Of a stretch of DNA of 64,000 bases, positions 22,390 through 33,438 are shown piece by piece. The stretch comes from Xanthoparmelia taractica. Its lineage: Eukaryota; Ascomycota; Lecanoromycetes; Lecanorales; Parmeliaceae. The stretch is taken from the NCBI GenBank assembly GCA_033085395.1, contig MU853190.1:124001-188000 (forward strand). The letters run 5' to 3'. Every line of letters begins with the position of its first letter. Position 1 is the first letter of the stretch. The notes under the pieces were generated by a model that was given only the letters and a program-made list of their open reading frames with translations, did no database searches and had not been told where the DNA came from. Both the position numbers and the translations under genes were made by a program.

Positions 22390-23935
22390 TTATACATTAA
22401 ATTTTTGATGCTATTCAACTATTATATATATATAAGTTATAAATTCCTTTATAATCTTCCTTTAAATATTGAATTTTCACTTTCTTAATAACTATTACGT
22501 CTTTAAATACGTCTTAGTAGTCTTAAATATCTTCTTATAAGTCGTATCGTACTTCTTTTACTATATAGTCTCTCGTTTCTTAGTCTATTAAATCTTAAAT
22601 TAAAGTTATTCTTTATTTATATAACGAGTATTTATAATCTTAATTGTAAATTTTAATCGTTACTTTATTAAAAGATTATAACGTGCTATCGTAATCTTAT
22701 CTCGAGAGAACTTTTATAGAGATTCACGTAGATTCTTCGAGATATCTAAATATATTATTAGTTTAAAGTCTAATTTAGTAAGTTAACGAATAGTTCTAAG
22801 TGTAAGCGAAGTTTATATTAAGCGCTTCGAAGTAGTCTATCTTAATGATGAAAGCGAATCGCGTACTTTTTAGAGAACTATCTCTGGATTGTATAGAATA
22901 AGACTCGTTTATCTTTATGCTAATTTAATAGTAGATACTTTAAATACTTAACATCGAAATTAATTAAATATAGCGAGAAATTTTATCTTAGAAAAGTACT
23001 TATCTTTAATAGAAATCGCTTAATTAATAACTTTAGAATAATAGTATTTTAGAGACTAAAAGACATACATATTAAGTGATTATAATAGATATATAATATG
23101 TGATAGATACGTAAGGAGAATAATATTATATTTCTCGCAGTACTTTAAGAATTCGTATGTATCGTGAGAATTATAGCTATTTATTAGTAGTAATCTCCGA
23201 CTGCTAATCTACTCACGACGAGAATATCGCTTAAAATGCTTAATCTATTACAGGGGAATCTAGTTATTATTGAAGTCTATCTCAAAAGTAGTTATAGCTA
23301 TATAGGGATTTAAATTATTAAGAAACTATAATATTAAAATATCAATTCCCGTGACTATAAGAAATAAGAAAATCTCGTCGTCTTTATTATTTATACACTT
23401 AATTACAAAGAGTAGCTCTCTATTATTAAGATATTTAAAATAGATACTACGCGTTGAATTTACTAATTACTATAATAGCTTAATTATTACGTATTATCTT
23501 AATATAACGTTTAGTCTTATTAAAATTCTATATATCGTAAGAGTATATATTATATTTTATAATTATATTCTTAACTCTCTTAAAGTGCTTCTTAATTAGA
23601 TTTATATTATATATATTCTTTCTTTCTATTACTAAAGACTTTCGCTTAACTTTAAAGAGATTTAATTAATAATTAATTATTATTATATCTATTTAGACTT
23701 AATAAGAGAAGAAGAATTTATAAGATTATATATTTAACGAAGAAGTTAATTTATTTTTTTCTTAATGCTATTTAGACGAGTTAAAGTATTTATATCGTTA
23801 ATTTTCTAATAGAATAGACTTAAGATTAGATTTTAATTAGGTGTAAGAAGTCTAAGATAAAGATCTCGTATCTCTAACTTAGATAAAGTCTCAATAAGAC
23901 GATTTCGAAGTCGATTAGATAGAACGTGGAATTCT
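22390..23935. other. AT-rich block with RIP signature
   Basis: About 1.5 kb made mostly of TA-rich text in which CA and TG are rare while CG persists. That pattern follows from CpA-to-TpA mutation on both strands, as made by repeat-induced point mutation. Edges are abrupt: ordinary sequence resumes near 23936 while still inside the transposon. No ORF over 60 codons. Confidence 0.8.
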
Positions 23936-24127
23936 CTTGTAATTGCCAAGTGTTTCGTGTTCTTACGCGTGTTTATGACGTTGATTGCCTCCTTGATGCG
24001 TATTTCAGTAGCTGCATATAATTAATTTATAATAATGTGAATGTGAAAGGATTTGATGATAAAGTGGTTGATTTTTTATGATTTTTAATATATAATTGAC
24101 TTTGCCCAATGATTGACTAGCACTAAG

Positions 24128-24225
24128 TGTTGGAATTTGGCACTACTCAGCCCTATCGCTTGTATATAGTCAGATTTTTCAGTAGCTGCAAACCATCCGT
24201 CAGATCGTCACCCACATTTGCAACA
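24128..24225 (+). mobile_element. 98-bp TGTTG...CAACA insertion with CTAAG duplication
   Basis: Begins TGTTGGAATTTGGCAC and ends CACATTTGCAACA, flanked on both sides by CTAAG. The opposite inverted arm of the host transposon (about 22345-22370) carries the same neighbourhood with one CTAAG and no insert, and thus serves as the empty site. Ends TG...CA and a 5-bp duplication fit a short solo LTR or LTR-like MITE. A relative in opposite orientation lies at 35896-36245. Confidence 0.85.
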
Positions 24226-24259
24226 CTAAGCGAGGTACGAGATTAGTGCGTGGCACGAT

Positions 24260-25581
24260 TATCTCCTTAGTCATCCCATGGGATATCCTATTGAAATCCC
24301 ATATCTTCCCACGAATGGGTATCTCAAACTCATATCCCATATCGTACTATGAGACGACAGAGAAGCCAATATCCCATACCATTCCATACCTTTCCCGCCA
24401 CTAGCGCCTGTATAAGATACTGAAATCCACACGGAATCGCCGTAGAGACGATCGATCGGTGCTGCAACCGACCAACCAGCATGAAATTGATACTTGTCTT
24501 GTCAAAACAATGGCATTGACAATCAACAAGCTGCGCAAAAGGACTTCCAAGGCATACACATTGTTGTAACCGCTGGGTCATATGTTGAATTACAGCCGTT
24601 GAATCAATGTTGCTAATAATAAATGAGGCGTACCGTTGCATTCGGCATAGGGGGGTTACAAGAGGCACGAGATATGCATCCATCAATCAGGCTGAGGAAT
24701 AATCTCCGTATATCCCATCCATTTAGCGACTTTTGGTCACAACTCTGTAAGTAAATAGTGGATTCTCGAAATCTCCGCAAGGCTGTGAGTGTATAAGACG
24801 CTACGCCGATGGGGGTATTCAATGAGGCCAAGAAAAGACACTATCCGCTTTTCTACATATTCCGCATCGCCGGCTTGCTTCTGATCCTTCCGGAGCGTTT
24901 CAAAGTATGCAGTTGGACGCTTACAATCTGTGTCATTGGCCTTTTGGGGCCTTTTACAACCTCTTAGGACGGATAAGCAAAGTCATGAGCTTCCGCAGAA
25001 GTCTGAAACACCACAGCGATCCTCTTCCAAGATCCTTCAATAGTCTGACAGATTTTGTGGAACCTGAAGGGTTTCTGATGACCCCGATAAGAAATATACG
25101 CCGGGCGCCCTTGCGTCAATTTTCTACGAGGGCTGTGCCCCACGACATTCTGCCGGACTGTGGAGAGAGTGCCTTGCTGCGGGCCCAGCTGGTATTGGCA
25201 TCAATGCTGCAAATTTCGGACCCTAAGATTTTGCTTTAACAATGGCGCAGTACACATGGGAAATTATCATTTGCACGCCTATATGTTGTACCTGCCCGAA
25301 TACCAGGTTCTTGAAGGCGTAGTCTATTATTAGAATATAAGATTTGAAGAGGTCTCTGGGTATGGAGCGCAAACATCCTTGAGGCAAGGTCTTTTGGCCG
25401 GTGGCGAAGATCCCGGCTCGCAGTCATCCGTGGACATATAATGCTGCATCTTTCCCCAAGATTCAGGTGTTCATAACTAGGATCCATCCCACAGTGACTG
25501 CGACATCTTAAAGAACCCTCTCCCGCTCCTTAAGTCCTTTTCATCAGCCGAGAACAATACACTTCTGACACTGCATCCACA
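24260..25581. other. Intergenic, no gene supported
   Basis: Frames at 24330-24686 (minus) and 24907-25239 (plus) have no recognisable content. The last 100 bp before 25582 are a plausible promoter and leader of the next gene. Confidence 0.5.
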
Positions 25582-27147
25582 ATGGGCATTTTCAGGAGTC
25601 TCTGCTCTTTTGGCCTCGCTACCAGCGTTGTGTTTGCTGCTGCTGTTCCAACTAAAGACGCTGCTTTAGTGAAACGGAGCACTAATTGTGATGGTGGCCC
25701 TGGCTGGGCTTTCCCTGTACTTTTCATCGGCGGTGACACTACGGGCCGCCAATGTGAGACGCAATTCGGCCACGACTACACACCAATCACAGGGATCGAG
25801 GTCTGGAGAAAAGGTGATGATGATGGAGGCAGGATTGCAGGTATCTGGGCGCCGATTTCTACATCCATCTTTTCCGGGTCAGGCTAACGTGGCTTAGGTC
25901 TACAGTTTACCTAGTAAGCTGGAACATCCAAGCCGAGGCCTCGTGTCTTGTACCCGGTTGAAGTTCTCTATGCTAAAAGTCACAGTGCATCTGGCACTAC
26001 TAGCGCAGTGTACGGCCACGAAGATACCTCCAAGTACCCGTCAGCGACATTAAATCTCAAACCCGGCGAAACAATCAAAAGCGCCATTCTGTATGGTGAC
26101 GGTGAAGGCGAATGGCTTGGTCACATCTATATGGAAACATCCCAAGGCCGCACATTCGACGCCGGGAGAGATACAAAGAGCATCAAACCCTATGGCATAG
26201 ACGTAGGCAGCGGTCTGCTTCTAGGAGCATGGATAACAGCCGCGAAGCCACACGATGACGAGCCAGAGGATATCAAGAACATAGCTTTCCTCTTCCTCGG
26301 TCAGCAAATTGATCATATTAGCATTCGGGATATCCACTACAAGGAAGATCCCGCAGACTCGACTTCCGGAATCAATGTCAAAAACTTTGTAGTTGGAGAG
26401 TGGTTTAATCATGCCAACAGCACTGCGGGCTACAGCCTCTCGCCTACATACGCCGTGACATCATCCTACTCGTGAGTAGCGCCGATCTTGACAATCTCTA
26501 ATTTGAGTGTGCTGACATATTCTAGATACTCGCAGGGTACTTCTTGGACGTAAGATCACACTTCTTCCCCTGTGTGGAGCGCTTGATTACACTTAATGCT
26601 TGTCCCCCAGAGTCTACGCCATCGAAAAATCTTCCGAGAGTCTCAGACTAACAAGATAACAGTTCCGGCTATTCATTCTCAGTCGAAATCAGTGCAGAAT
26701 TATTTGAAATCGGACTCAAAGCCGGCAGCTCCTTCTCATGTAATAGGCCCCACTGCAGCCCGTCTCAACCTCTGCACCACTAACGCTTCGGCAGGGGAGA
26801 AATCTAGCGAGACTGCCTCAACAACCGCCACAACATCCGCCACTTCCATCGCGTGCGTGGCATCTGGAACGCTCCAACCGAATAAAGGCGTCAAGGTCGT
26901 GGGGACCTACCAGACCGGCAGCGGCACCTGGTCGTACGACTCCTCGGTCACGGTGCACCTCAAAGACGGCACCGACTACCAATACACGGAGACGGGCCAG
27001 TTCACAGACGTGGCTTATAACGGGTGCAGAACTACGTGGGAAGATGCCAATGACCCTACTATACAAAACAGCCCCGGCTTGTCCGTTCTCCAGAAACGAG
27101 ATCCTGCACCGACAAAAGCTCCAGCCTTGCCTCGAGGCTTTGCGTAA
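25582..27147 (+). CDS. Secreted lectin-like/aerolysin-like protein
   Basis: Six exons (25582-25840, 25898-25913, 25986-26471, 26526-26549, 26663-26739, 26795-27147) give 1215 nt (404 aa) in perfect phase. Introns have GT/AG ends and CTAAC or CTGAC branch sites. A signal peptide of about 20 residues precedes a KR site (VKRST), suggesting Kex2 trimming. Residues about 35-240 look like a jacalin/natterin-type beta-prism lectin domain (ITGIEVWRKGDD, then a long Gly-rich beta region). The second half is Ser/Thr-rich with alternating polar and hydrophobic strands and resembles the pore-forming module of aerolysin-like (ETX/MTX2) proteins. This family includes toxins; whether this member forms pores is unknown. 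A dibasic LQKRD site sits near the C-terminus. Exons of 16 and 24 nt are unusually small. Confidence 0.75.
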
Positions 27148-28333
27148 CTTGTTGGAGAGGAAAGTTGAATGCTACTACGAATGCTGTCCTTCTTCTCCTA
27201 CATTAGAATGATGTGAAGTCTGCATGGCGACGGTATAGGCGTCCATGATGTCGCTTCTTGGTTCTTAGAGTAAGGAAGGATTGCCGCGTCTTCTTATTTT
27301 GGAGGCTTGGAGGTGCTGTGTAGGATATAAACATCTGTATAATTCAAGAGGCTATATTTGCCACTGATATATTCTTTCCGATCACAGCTTTAGGCAGACA
27401 AAAGGGCAATTGTATAACATTCCGAACAAGACAAGAGAATTGAAGTGATGAACTACCATGACGTCTCACCATAAAAGTTGAAAATTCCCATGAACCTGAC
27501 ATAAATGAAAACCGCCACTCACCATAGTCCCTAAAACACACATACCACTCGCGAAAACTCTTCATCACCCAGTTAGACAGTCAAATAACAGTATCCACCT
27601 CCTGCCGTCACGTCGAGACAAAAATAAAAAACCTGGAACCCGAGGACCCAACCATCTGCGCCGGTCTACAAAGCCAGCGAAATCCTCCCCTCCAGCCCTT
27701 CAAACAAAGTGAGAAAGATCGCTCTTCGCTTTCCAAACTCGGCAAATACAAGATGCGTGCCCCAAGATCTAGTCATCGAATAGATTGCACTCAGACTCTA
27801 CTGCCAACAGGAAAGGGGGATATAGTGGATTCTTCGCCCAAAAAAATAAAATTAAAATTAAAGTGGCCGCCAATTGCTACGTGGCTGTAATGTGAAACGT
27901 TGGCTGTTCCTCAAGATAAAGCAAGGTCATTGTATTCAGTTAATGATTCCAAGAGCTTTCACGACACTTGTTCTATGATTGGGAGAGATACACCCGGGTC
28001 ATTTCATGTAGCAATAATTAGATCTACCCTTACTTTTTCTATAGAAGATTAGGCTAAATGGCCTTTAATATCCATAACCAAATTTCATAAAAGTTATATT
28101 ACCTAAACGAAATATTAAAACTCGTCCGGATATCCTGGAACTAGTGGTTAACATTTCACCATCGGAATTGTCTTCATCCCTAACTGACGTTAACATTAGA
28201 TATTGACCTTACAAATTGTACAAATTATCTTGGCCACTATCTTGTAAAGAGTGGAAAACCACTTATTCAAGATTATCTAATGAGATGGGTATACGGATGG
28301 ACCGGAATCTACCTCGACTTTTGACAGATAAGC
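27148..28333. other. Intergenic, no gene supported
   Basis: 3' flanks of two convergent genes. A 74-codon minus-strand frame at 27344-27568 is not credible. A/T tracts near 27840-27865. Confidence 0.6.
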
Positions 28334-28515
28334 TCTTTTTCTTTATCCTAAGCATATGTCTTTGAATGGAACGGGTTTATGGAGCGCAGCGATCATTCCA
28401 TTGTCGTAGTCTATGTCTTCCTTCTAGTGAGGATAGCTGTGAATGTGCGATGTATGTACTTGCACCGCCGCGAATATCCCGTTCTTTTAAGACAACTATG
28501 ATTGTGTATTACCCC
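28334..28515 (+). repeat. Dispersed repeat R1, copy B
   Basis: Second copy of the sequence at 21464-21645, same orientation. It lies shortly downstream of the 28661-29941 minus-strand gene. The copies share AACGGGTTTATG, GCGATCATTCC and GTCTATGTCTTCC and differ by small deletions and many transitions. Confidence 0.75.
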
Positions 28516-28660
28516 TTGCTTGAATATCCTCGAGTGAAGTCTTATGGGCACAATAAATGCTAGATTCCGGGAAACGGACATCGAACAAAAGCACAACATG
28601 ATGAGAAAAAAAAGTATGAGCAGAAACAGATCATTCGACACTCTCCTCTCGCCTATATCC

Positions 28661-29941
28661 CTAATGAGCCCAAATCGGCATCGAACCATCTCCCCTCTCC
28701 GCCAAAATCGCCAAGCAAAAGAACCCTCCACTCTGAGAGGGAGGAGCAGATTCGAAGTCTTCAAGATTAGTATACCGCTCAGATGAATAGTCTTCAGTCT
28801 CCCATTCCCAGACAGATATATAGTCGCCGTCTTCATCATTAGCGACGCAAGCGGTAGCAATCCATGCGGCGATTCTTTCCTTATCTGATGAGAATTGAGG
28901 TAGCTCGTGGTCCTGGGCGGCGAGAAACTCGGCGAATCGTTTTTGCTCTATTTCTAGCAAGAGGACGTCGTCTTGGGTGGTGGTATGGTGGTTTCGCGGC
29001 TGTTCATGCTCCTCGGTCTCAGAGCTGGGGTACCATGCCTCGTAGCCGGTAACGACGGTTTTCTCGTCAAGATCCGCGACGATGCGGCGTCCGCAGTCAT
29101 CATATTCTTGGATTTCAGCTTGGCTGTCAGCTTGGGGTTCATGAGTTTGGCTGCCAGCGCACCAGTTAGCAGGTTCCTCGTAGTCGCCGACGATAGAGTA
29201 AGGATACCAGGCCTCGTATCCTAGGACAATGTTTCCGTCAGAGTCCTGATAGTATAGGATGCGGTCTCCGCAGTCGTTGTAGACGCGGCGGCCCCATTCG
29301 TCAAGCTCGTGCGGGACGTTGATTTGTTCGAAGAGTTCCATGTCGAGATTCTGTAGCAGCTCCTCTTCTGGAGCTTTGGTGCCATCCCAGTCGCCGAGTT
29401 TGGTTGTAACGGGCCAGGCAGTGGCGGGTGGGGTTGCAATAGCGACTTCTTTGGATGTTTGAATATGATTGCATTTGGTGCATAAGCCGCCGTAAGGGAC
29501 CATGGAGCAGATGGGGCATTCTGCAAGTTGTTTTTGGTGAGGAACTTCTATAGAGAGGGACGAAAGAGAATCTTCGTTGTGCGTGGTGCAGTCCATCTCA
29601 GACCAGTTGAAGCGGGATACCTTAGTTGAAGGTTCTGCAGCTTCCAAGTTGGACCAGCCCCATTGCGACTGCTTAGTTGTGGTAAAGAAATTTTCCGAGT
29701 CGGAACGCGCTTCAAAGGCTGGAAGTGTAATGGCTAGAGGCGATGTGAAGTTGAAGGTGAAGACGCTGGGGCTGGGTGGTGATGATGGGGCTGTCAAAGG
29801 CGCCTTTACAGTGTAGCGACTGCAGTCTTGACATGTCTTGCCGCAACCTAGCATGGAGCATTTGTAGCAGAGCATGGTTGTGTCAACATCTGATGAGGTA
29901 GGGGTAGCAGATGTGAAGATAAAGCGAATGTTTGAAGACAT
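28661..29941 (-). CDS. Hypothetical protein, two zinc clusters and GYEAWYP repeat
   Basis: A single exon of 426 codons, unrecognised. Two cysteine clusters look like small zinc knuckles: residues 25-40 (CYKC, then C33, C37 and C40) and residues 142-157 (CPIC...CTKC, spacing 2-8-2). Residues about 218-247 and 283-305 are a tandem repeat sharing CG-x-RI, an acidic stretch and the identical end GYEAWYP. Between them and beyond, the chain is acidic and rich in Glu/Asp/Trp. No signal peptide or membrane segment. I infer a soluble zinc-binding protein, perhaps nucleic-acid- or protein-binding. ATG at 29941 is the first in a good frame. It is an uninterrupted long ORF with non-random motifs, so I trust it as a gene. 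Confidence 0.8.
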   Translation of the reverse strand: MSSNIRFIFTSATPTSSDVDTTMLCYKCSMLGCGKTCQDCSRYTVKAPLTAPSSPPSPSVFTFNFTSPLAITLPAFEARSDSENFFTTTKQSQWGWSNLEAAEPSTKVSRFNWSEMDCTTHNEDSLSSLSIEVPHQKQLAECPICSMVPYGGLCTKCNHIQTSKEVAIATPPATAWPVTTKLGDWDGTKAPEEELLQNLDMELFEQINVPHELDEWGRRVYNDCGDRILYYQDSDGNIVLGYEAWYPYSIVGDYEEPANWCAGSQTHEPQADSQAEIQEYDDCGRRIVADLDEKTVVTGYEAWYPSSETEEHEQPRNHHTTTQDDVLLLEIEQKRFAEFLAAQDHELPQFSSDKERIAAWIATACVANDEDGDYISVWEWETEDYSSERYTNLEDFESAPPSQSGGFFCLAILAERGDGSMPIWAH

Positions 29942-30706
29942 TGGATCGAGATGATTGTAGTTTTGATGACTAGTGATACTTGAGTGATAAATTTGAAGTC
30001 GATTCTTGCTTGAATTTCTGTTGTACGATGATTGGTGTCTTGAGTTGTTGAGGTGCTGATGACGAGTTGTTTTCTGCGAGGGAGAGGATGATACTTAAGG
30101 GTATTGTGGCCACCAGGTCCATTGAATGCTTTTGTCTGGCATAGATAAACAATAGCATTTAGTTCTAGTGGTCTTGTATTCGTTGTAGATAATCGCGAAG
30201 TCAGGAGAAATTGAAATGACATTGAAAATGCAAGAGATAATTGCATTGCATACTTTATTTGACAAGTTCAACTTTTTTTCCGAGAACAAAGCTGAACAAA
30301 GCGAAACTTGGACGAGGCATTTCGGTCAAGGAAAACGGTGACTCGACACAGTATCGTTCAACCTCAAGCAGAGCATTTTATCGCACAATGAACATTGTGC
30401 CCCTGCCAACAAAGCCATGACACAATTCCTCTCAGCCAACAACGAGCATTTGACATTGAAACAAGAGAAGAGAATTATCAACAGTAAAAATGATAACGTA
30501 GGAAAGAGTTAAGGGTACGCACAAGGCAGGTCCTTGTCTTTATATATCCTCATCCGCATCCCCAAGTCTACTTCTCTTATATCCCCTTCATACCGCTATC
30601 TCGATAACCACTTCGACCGACCATTTGAATTCAGAAGACCGAGAATCAACTATAGCAAGTGAATTTCCAATTACTGACGGCCATCAGACTAAGCGTCATA
30701 ACAAGC
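29942..30706. other. Shared upstream region of two divergent genes
   Basis: Contains CT-rich leader-like sequence from about 30540 before the plus-strand gene. A 132-codon minus-strand frame overlapping the neighbouring start is not supported. Confidence 0.5.
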
Positions 30707-31024
30707 ATGGGTTGCACATCGTCCAAAGAGTCCGCTCCTCGCAAATCGGAGCGTACCATACTTCGCGGCAGCGACACCAGCCTTCCGAACCAGCGCTACC
30801 TTTCATGTCCACCGCATAAGCCCGCTGCATCCGATAAGATAACTAATGTTGACAAGCAAGGCTCAGCGGAAGCACCAAGGCCAAAAGAGACCTTTGAGGC
30901 CTACGCCCGTCGTGGTCTCATTAGACAATCTGCGCTTCTCCCCGAGACCACTCCATCCAATCGAAACGAGCATCTTATGCGGAAAAAGAGAGTCGGAGGA
31001 TACGAGAAGTATATGCGGGAGTGA
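30707..31024 (+). CDS. Small basic protein with N-myristoylation-type start
   Basis: 105 codons starting MGCTSSKES, which fits the N-myristoylation consensus (Gly2, Ser/Thr at position 6) with Cys3 as a possible palmitoylation site; together these would place it at a membrane. The rest is polar and basic and ends KKRVGGYEKYMRE. The frame is open upstream to an ATG at 30659, but that version would bury the glycine start, so I choose 30707. No domain recognised. Basic C-terminal patches would help membrane attachment, which is inference. Confidence 0.6.
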   Translation: MGCTSSKESAPRKSERTILRGSDTSLPNQRYLSCPPHKPAASDKITNVDKQGSAEAPRPKETFEAYARRGLIRQSALLPETTPSNRNEHLMRKKRVGGYEKYMRE

Positions 31025-32175
31025 TGGTGGTGTGCGCTGATATGGATTACAGTAGTTCTAGCTGTCGGGCGATTGCGTTTAGACAATGCCAGATGCAATA
31101 TCTTTAAGAAAGCCAATGCCGTATAGCTGTAATCAGGTTATTACAAAACATCTTGACAACGTTCACTTCAGTCCCTGACAATTTGGGGTCCGAAGCCATG
31201 GAGTTTGAGTATTTCTGACTGATTTGAGGGCCGAGCTAACGTACTGTACTGCTGCCTTTGCTCCTCGCACTAATTTCCTTCGAGTCTGCTCTGCTTGGAG
31301 CGTTTCACAATGATCTTCACTAGAGACAACAAACTCGGACTTTGGGTGACCCCAAGACTCATCAGAGGAGGCATCAAGCGGAGTCAAATGGCCCCCTTTG
31401 AACAGAATGACTGTAGCAAGGCTGTTTCTACTCCAAAGACACAAGTCAGCAATAGCCTTTCATAGCCGATCGAATCCCACGGCAATGGCCCTTCGGAAGA
31501 CTTACTGATACCGCCAGCCAAGGTAGCAGAGCATGCCAGTCACTACTCCGTAAAGCGAAGATGACTATCCAAAATATGAAGTGCAATAGGACGAGTTCGA
31601 TATCAGAGCTAGAGCGTTTCGTTCATCCAGCGCAGTAGGTGGTGCTGCACCAGCGATATGGAGCCTTGAGAGGTACAGTGCCAGGGGAAGGGATGATCAA
31701 AGAAAGTTGATGTGCTACTCTGAGTAGTTGCCCCACGAAATTTATCTTCTGTGTCAGCCCCGTTGATACAGATTACCTAGAACAAAGTGCTGGTAGCTAG
31801 ATGCATTATCATAATTGTTATGTGAAGAGGCTCAAGTGCGATGAAAGGTCTCACGGGACCTGCCCTAGCCCTAATAGAATAGAATTTGGCTATCTTCGTA
31901 AGGCTGTAAGGCTGCCAAATCTCTTGTTGAATAACAAGCCACTTGGCCGTCTAGATGATGCTATGAAGAAGTACTAGAATACAGGAGGCGAAATATGACA
32001 CCGTGTTCTTGCCAAGCCACTAGTGCGGAGTTACGTGCACAGGGCTGATTGCCACTATTTCCAACATCTCTCATATGATTCTCCCCTTGTCTGAACAGCG
32101 AGTGTTCCCTAGCTATTATATCATCGCTGAGCACTTCCTAGGCTTGGGTTTTGCTTGTGCTAGATACATTTGTGC
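31025..32175. other. Intergenic, no gene supported
   Basis: The 93-codon minus-strand frame at 31163-31444 is not recognisable. The rest has only short frames. Confidence 0.5.
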
Positions 32176-33438
32176 TTAGGCACTAAATGTCTGCCCGACC
32201 CATTTCTCACTCAGCTTCCAAAGTTCATTTGCAATGTCTTTGTCGCTGGCATAGGGCAACGTGGTCGTGACACAGCATTCTTTCACAAAAGCTGGAGATT
32301 TCTCTATAAGAGGGAGGTCGGTCAGTTAGGGACAGGAAAACTTCTGGAAAATGGGTTCTCCTACCCCGGAAGGAAGCATCCAAGGATACCAATACTGCAC
32401 CAGCGACACCTTGCTGAATGGACACCATCGGATGGGGCGGAAGTGGGTTACTTAGATATAGGTTCACCTCGATTTAGCAATGACGTAGCATAGATCAGAG
32501 ATGGTGCTTCTCACCGCCGTTGCGCACCACAGCCATGTCTATGCCTTGCTTCATGAGATCGCCGTCAACTCCTGAGCTTACCAACAGATTGGTTCCTTTC
32601 ACAACTATAAGAGCCACCGCTGGGTTAGCACTGCAGCATGATGGACATCGAGGGCTTCTGTTCAGAACTTACTTCCGGGATCGACTGCGAAGCTGGTCAC
32701 CCCCTTGGTGCCGAATTTATCTGCAATCGCAACCGCGAATAGAATGCCAGCGGTCTTCTTCCGAGCGTACGCGTTCCATGGATTATAATTTCGTCCTTCC
32801 TGCAGGAATAATTCTTTAGCCAGTGCTCATCTTTATGTTTGGGCTGTTCACCTACTTCGAAGTTCGGATCCTCCGTATGGACTTCGTCCAGCGTGTAGGC
32901 CGAGCTAGTCATGTTGATAACAATGTCCTTGGCAGCCACGATCTTATCCATGATCAGATTCGTGAGTAGAAAATGGCCGAGGTAACCCGCGGCGAATTGG
33001 CTCTCCACCCCATCCACGGACTTCTCAAAGCTACGCACAGCCATGATCCCCGCGTTATTGATGAGGACGTCGAGTCTGCCTATAAGACTGTTGATTTTCG
33101 CGGCAGCTTCACGCACAGATGCGTTTTCGGAGAGCTCGCATTGTATGAAGGTTACATTGACCTCAGGATTGGTTTCCTGGATCTCCTTGATGACAGGGTC
33201 TACTTTTGCCCCGTTGCGGCCAGCGAGCAGAAGCTGGCTGGGATTGGCACTTGCAAGAGTCTTCGCAATTTCGGCGCCGATGCCGTTTTTGCTCGGACCA
33301 GTGATGAGGACTGGGATCAAGGGTAAGAGCAAGTCTGATTTTTGGGATCACGAGCACAATACTGATTTTACCGGCTACGTTACTCCCCAAAGCATTGACC
33401 ACATCTACTCCGGTCATTTCAACGTCGAAACTTGCCAT
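32176..33438 (-). CDS. Short-chain dehydrogenase/reductase
   Basis: NAD(P)-dependent oxidoreductase of the classical-extended SDR kind common in moulds; substrate unknown. Exons read as 33372-33438, 32856-33310, 32673-32799, 32515-32604, 32365-32450 and 32176-32303. Splicing restores LITGPSKNGIGAE (cofactor glycine motif), LDVLINNAGIMA (NAG motif), INMTSSA (catalytic Ser) and NPWNAYARKKTAGILF (YxxxK). The C-terminal exon reads NELWKLSEKWVGQTFSA before TAA. All junctions are in phase except between exons 4 and 5, where the obvious donor and acceptor leave the frame out by one. Either a different splice is used or there is a lesion there. Without splicing, the frame shown by the exon 2 ORF runs into intron sequence after residue DPNFE. 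Confidence 0.82.

Larger units (their letters stand above)
22329..24259. mobile_element. TA-flanked DNA transposon relic (Tc1/mariner-like)
   Basis: 1.93 kb with long inverted ends. The left starts ATCGCGCTACGCACTAATCT and continues CGTACCTCGCTTAGTG; the right end reads in reverse ATCGTGCCACGCACTAATCT followed by the same text, with similarity running about 65 bp inward to AAAGTCAATTATA. Both outer borders are followed by TA, as for Tc1/mariner insertions at TA. The size fits Fot1/pogo-type fungal elements. No transposase can be read: the core is heavily mutated. The right arm carries a 98-bp insertion (24128-24225). Superfamily is inferred only from TA and size. Confidence 0.65.

Noticed and set aside
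24907..25239. 110-codon plus-strand frame after the transposon nest
   Set aside because: No recognisable motif; other frames of the same stretch look equally coding.
32170..32493. 107-codon plus-strand frame
   Set aside because: Antisense to the last exons of the short-chain dehydrogenase, which are supported by splice sites and family motifs.
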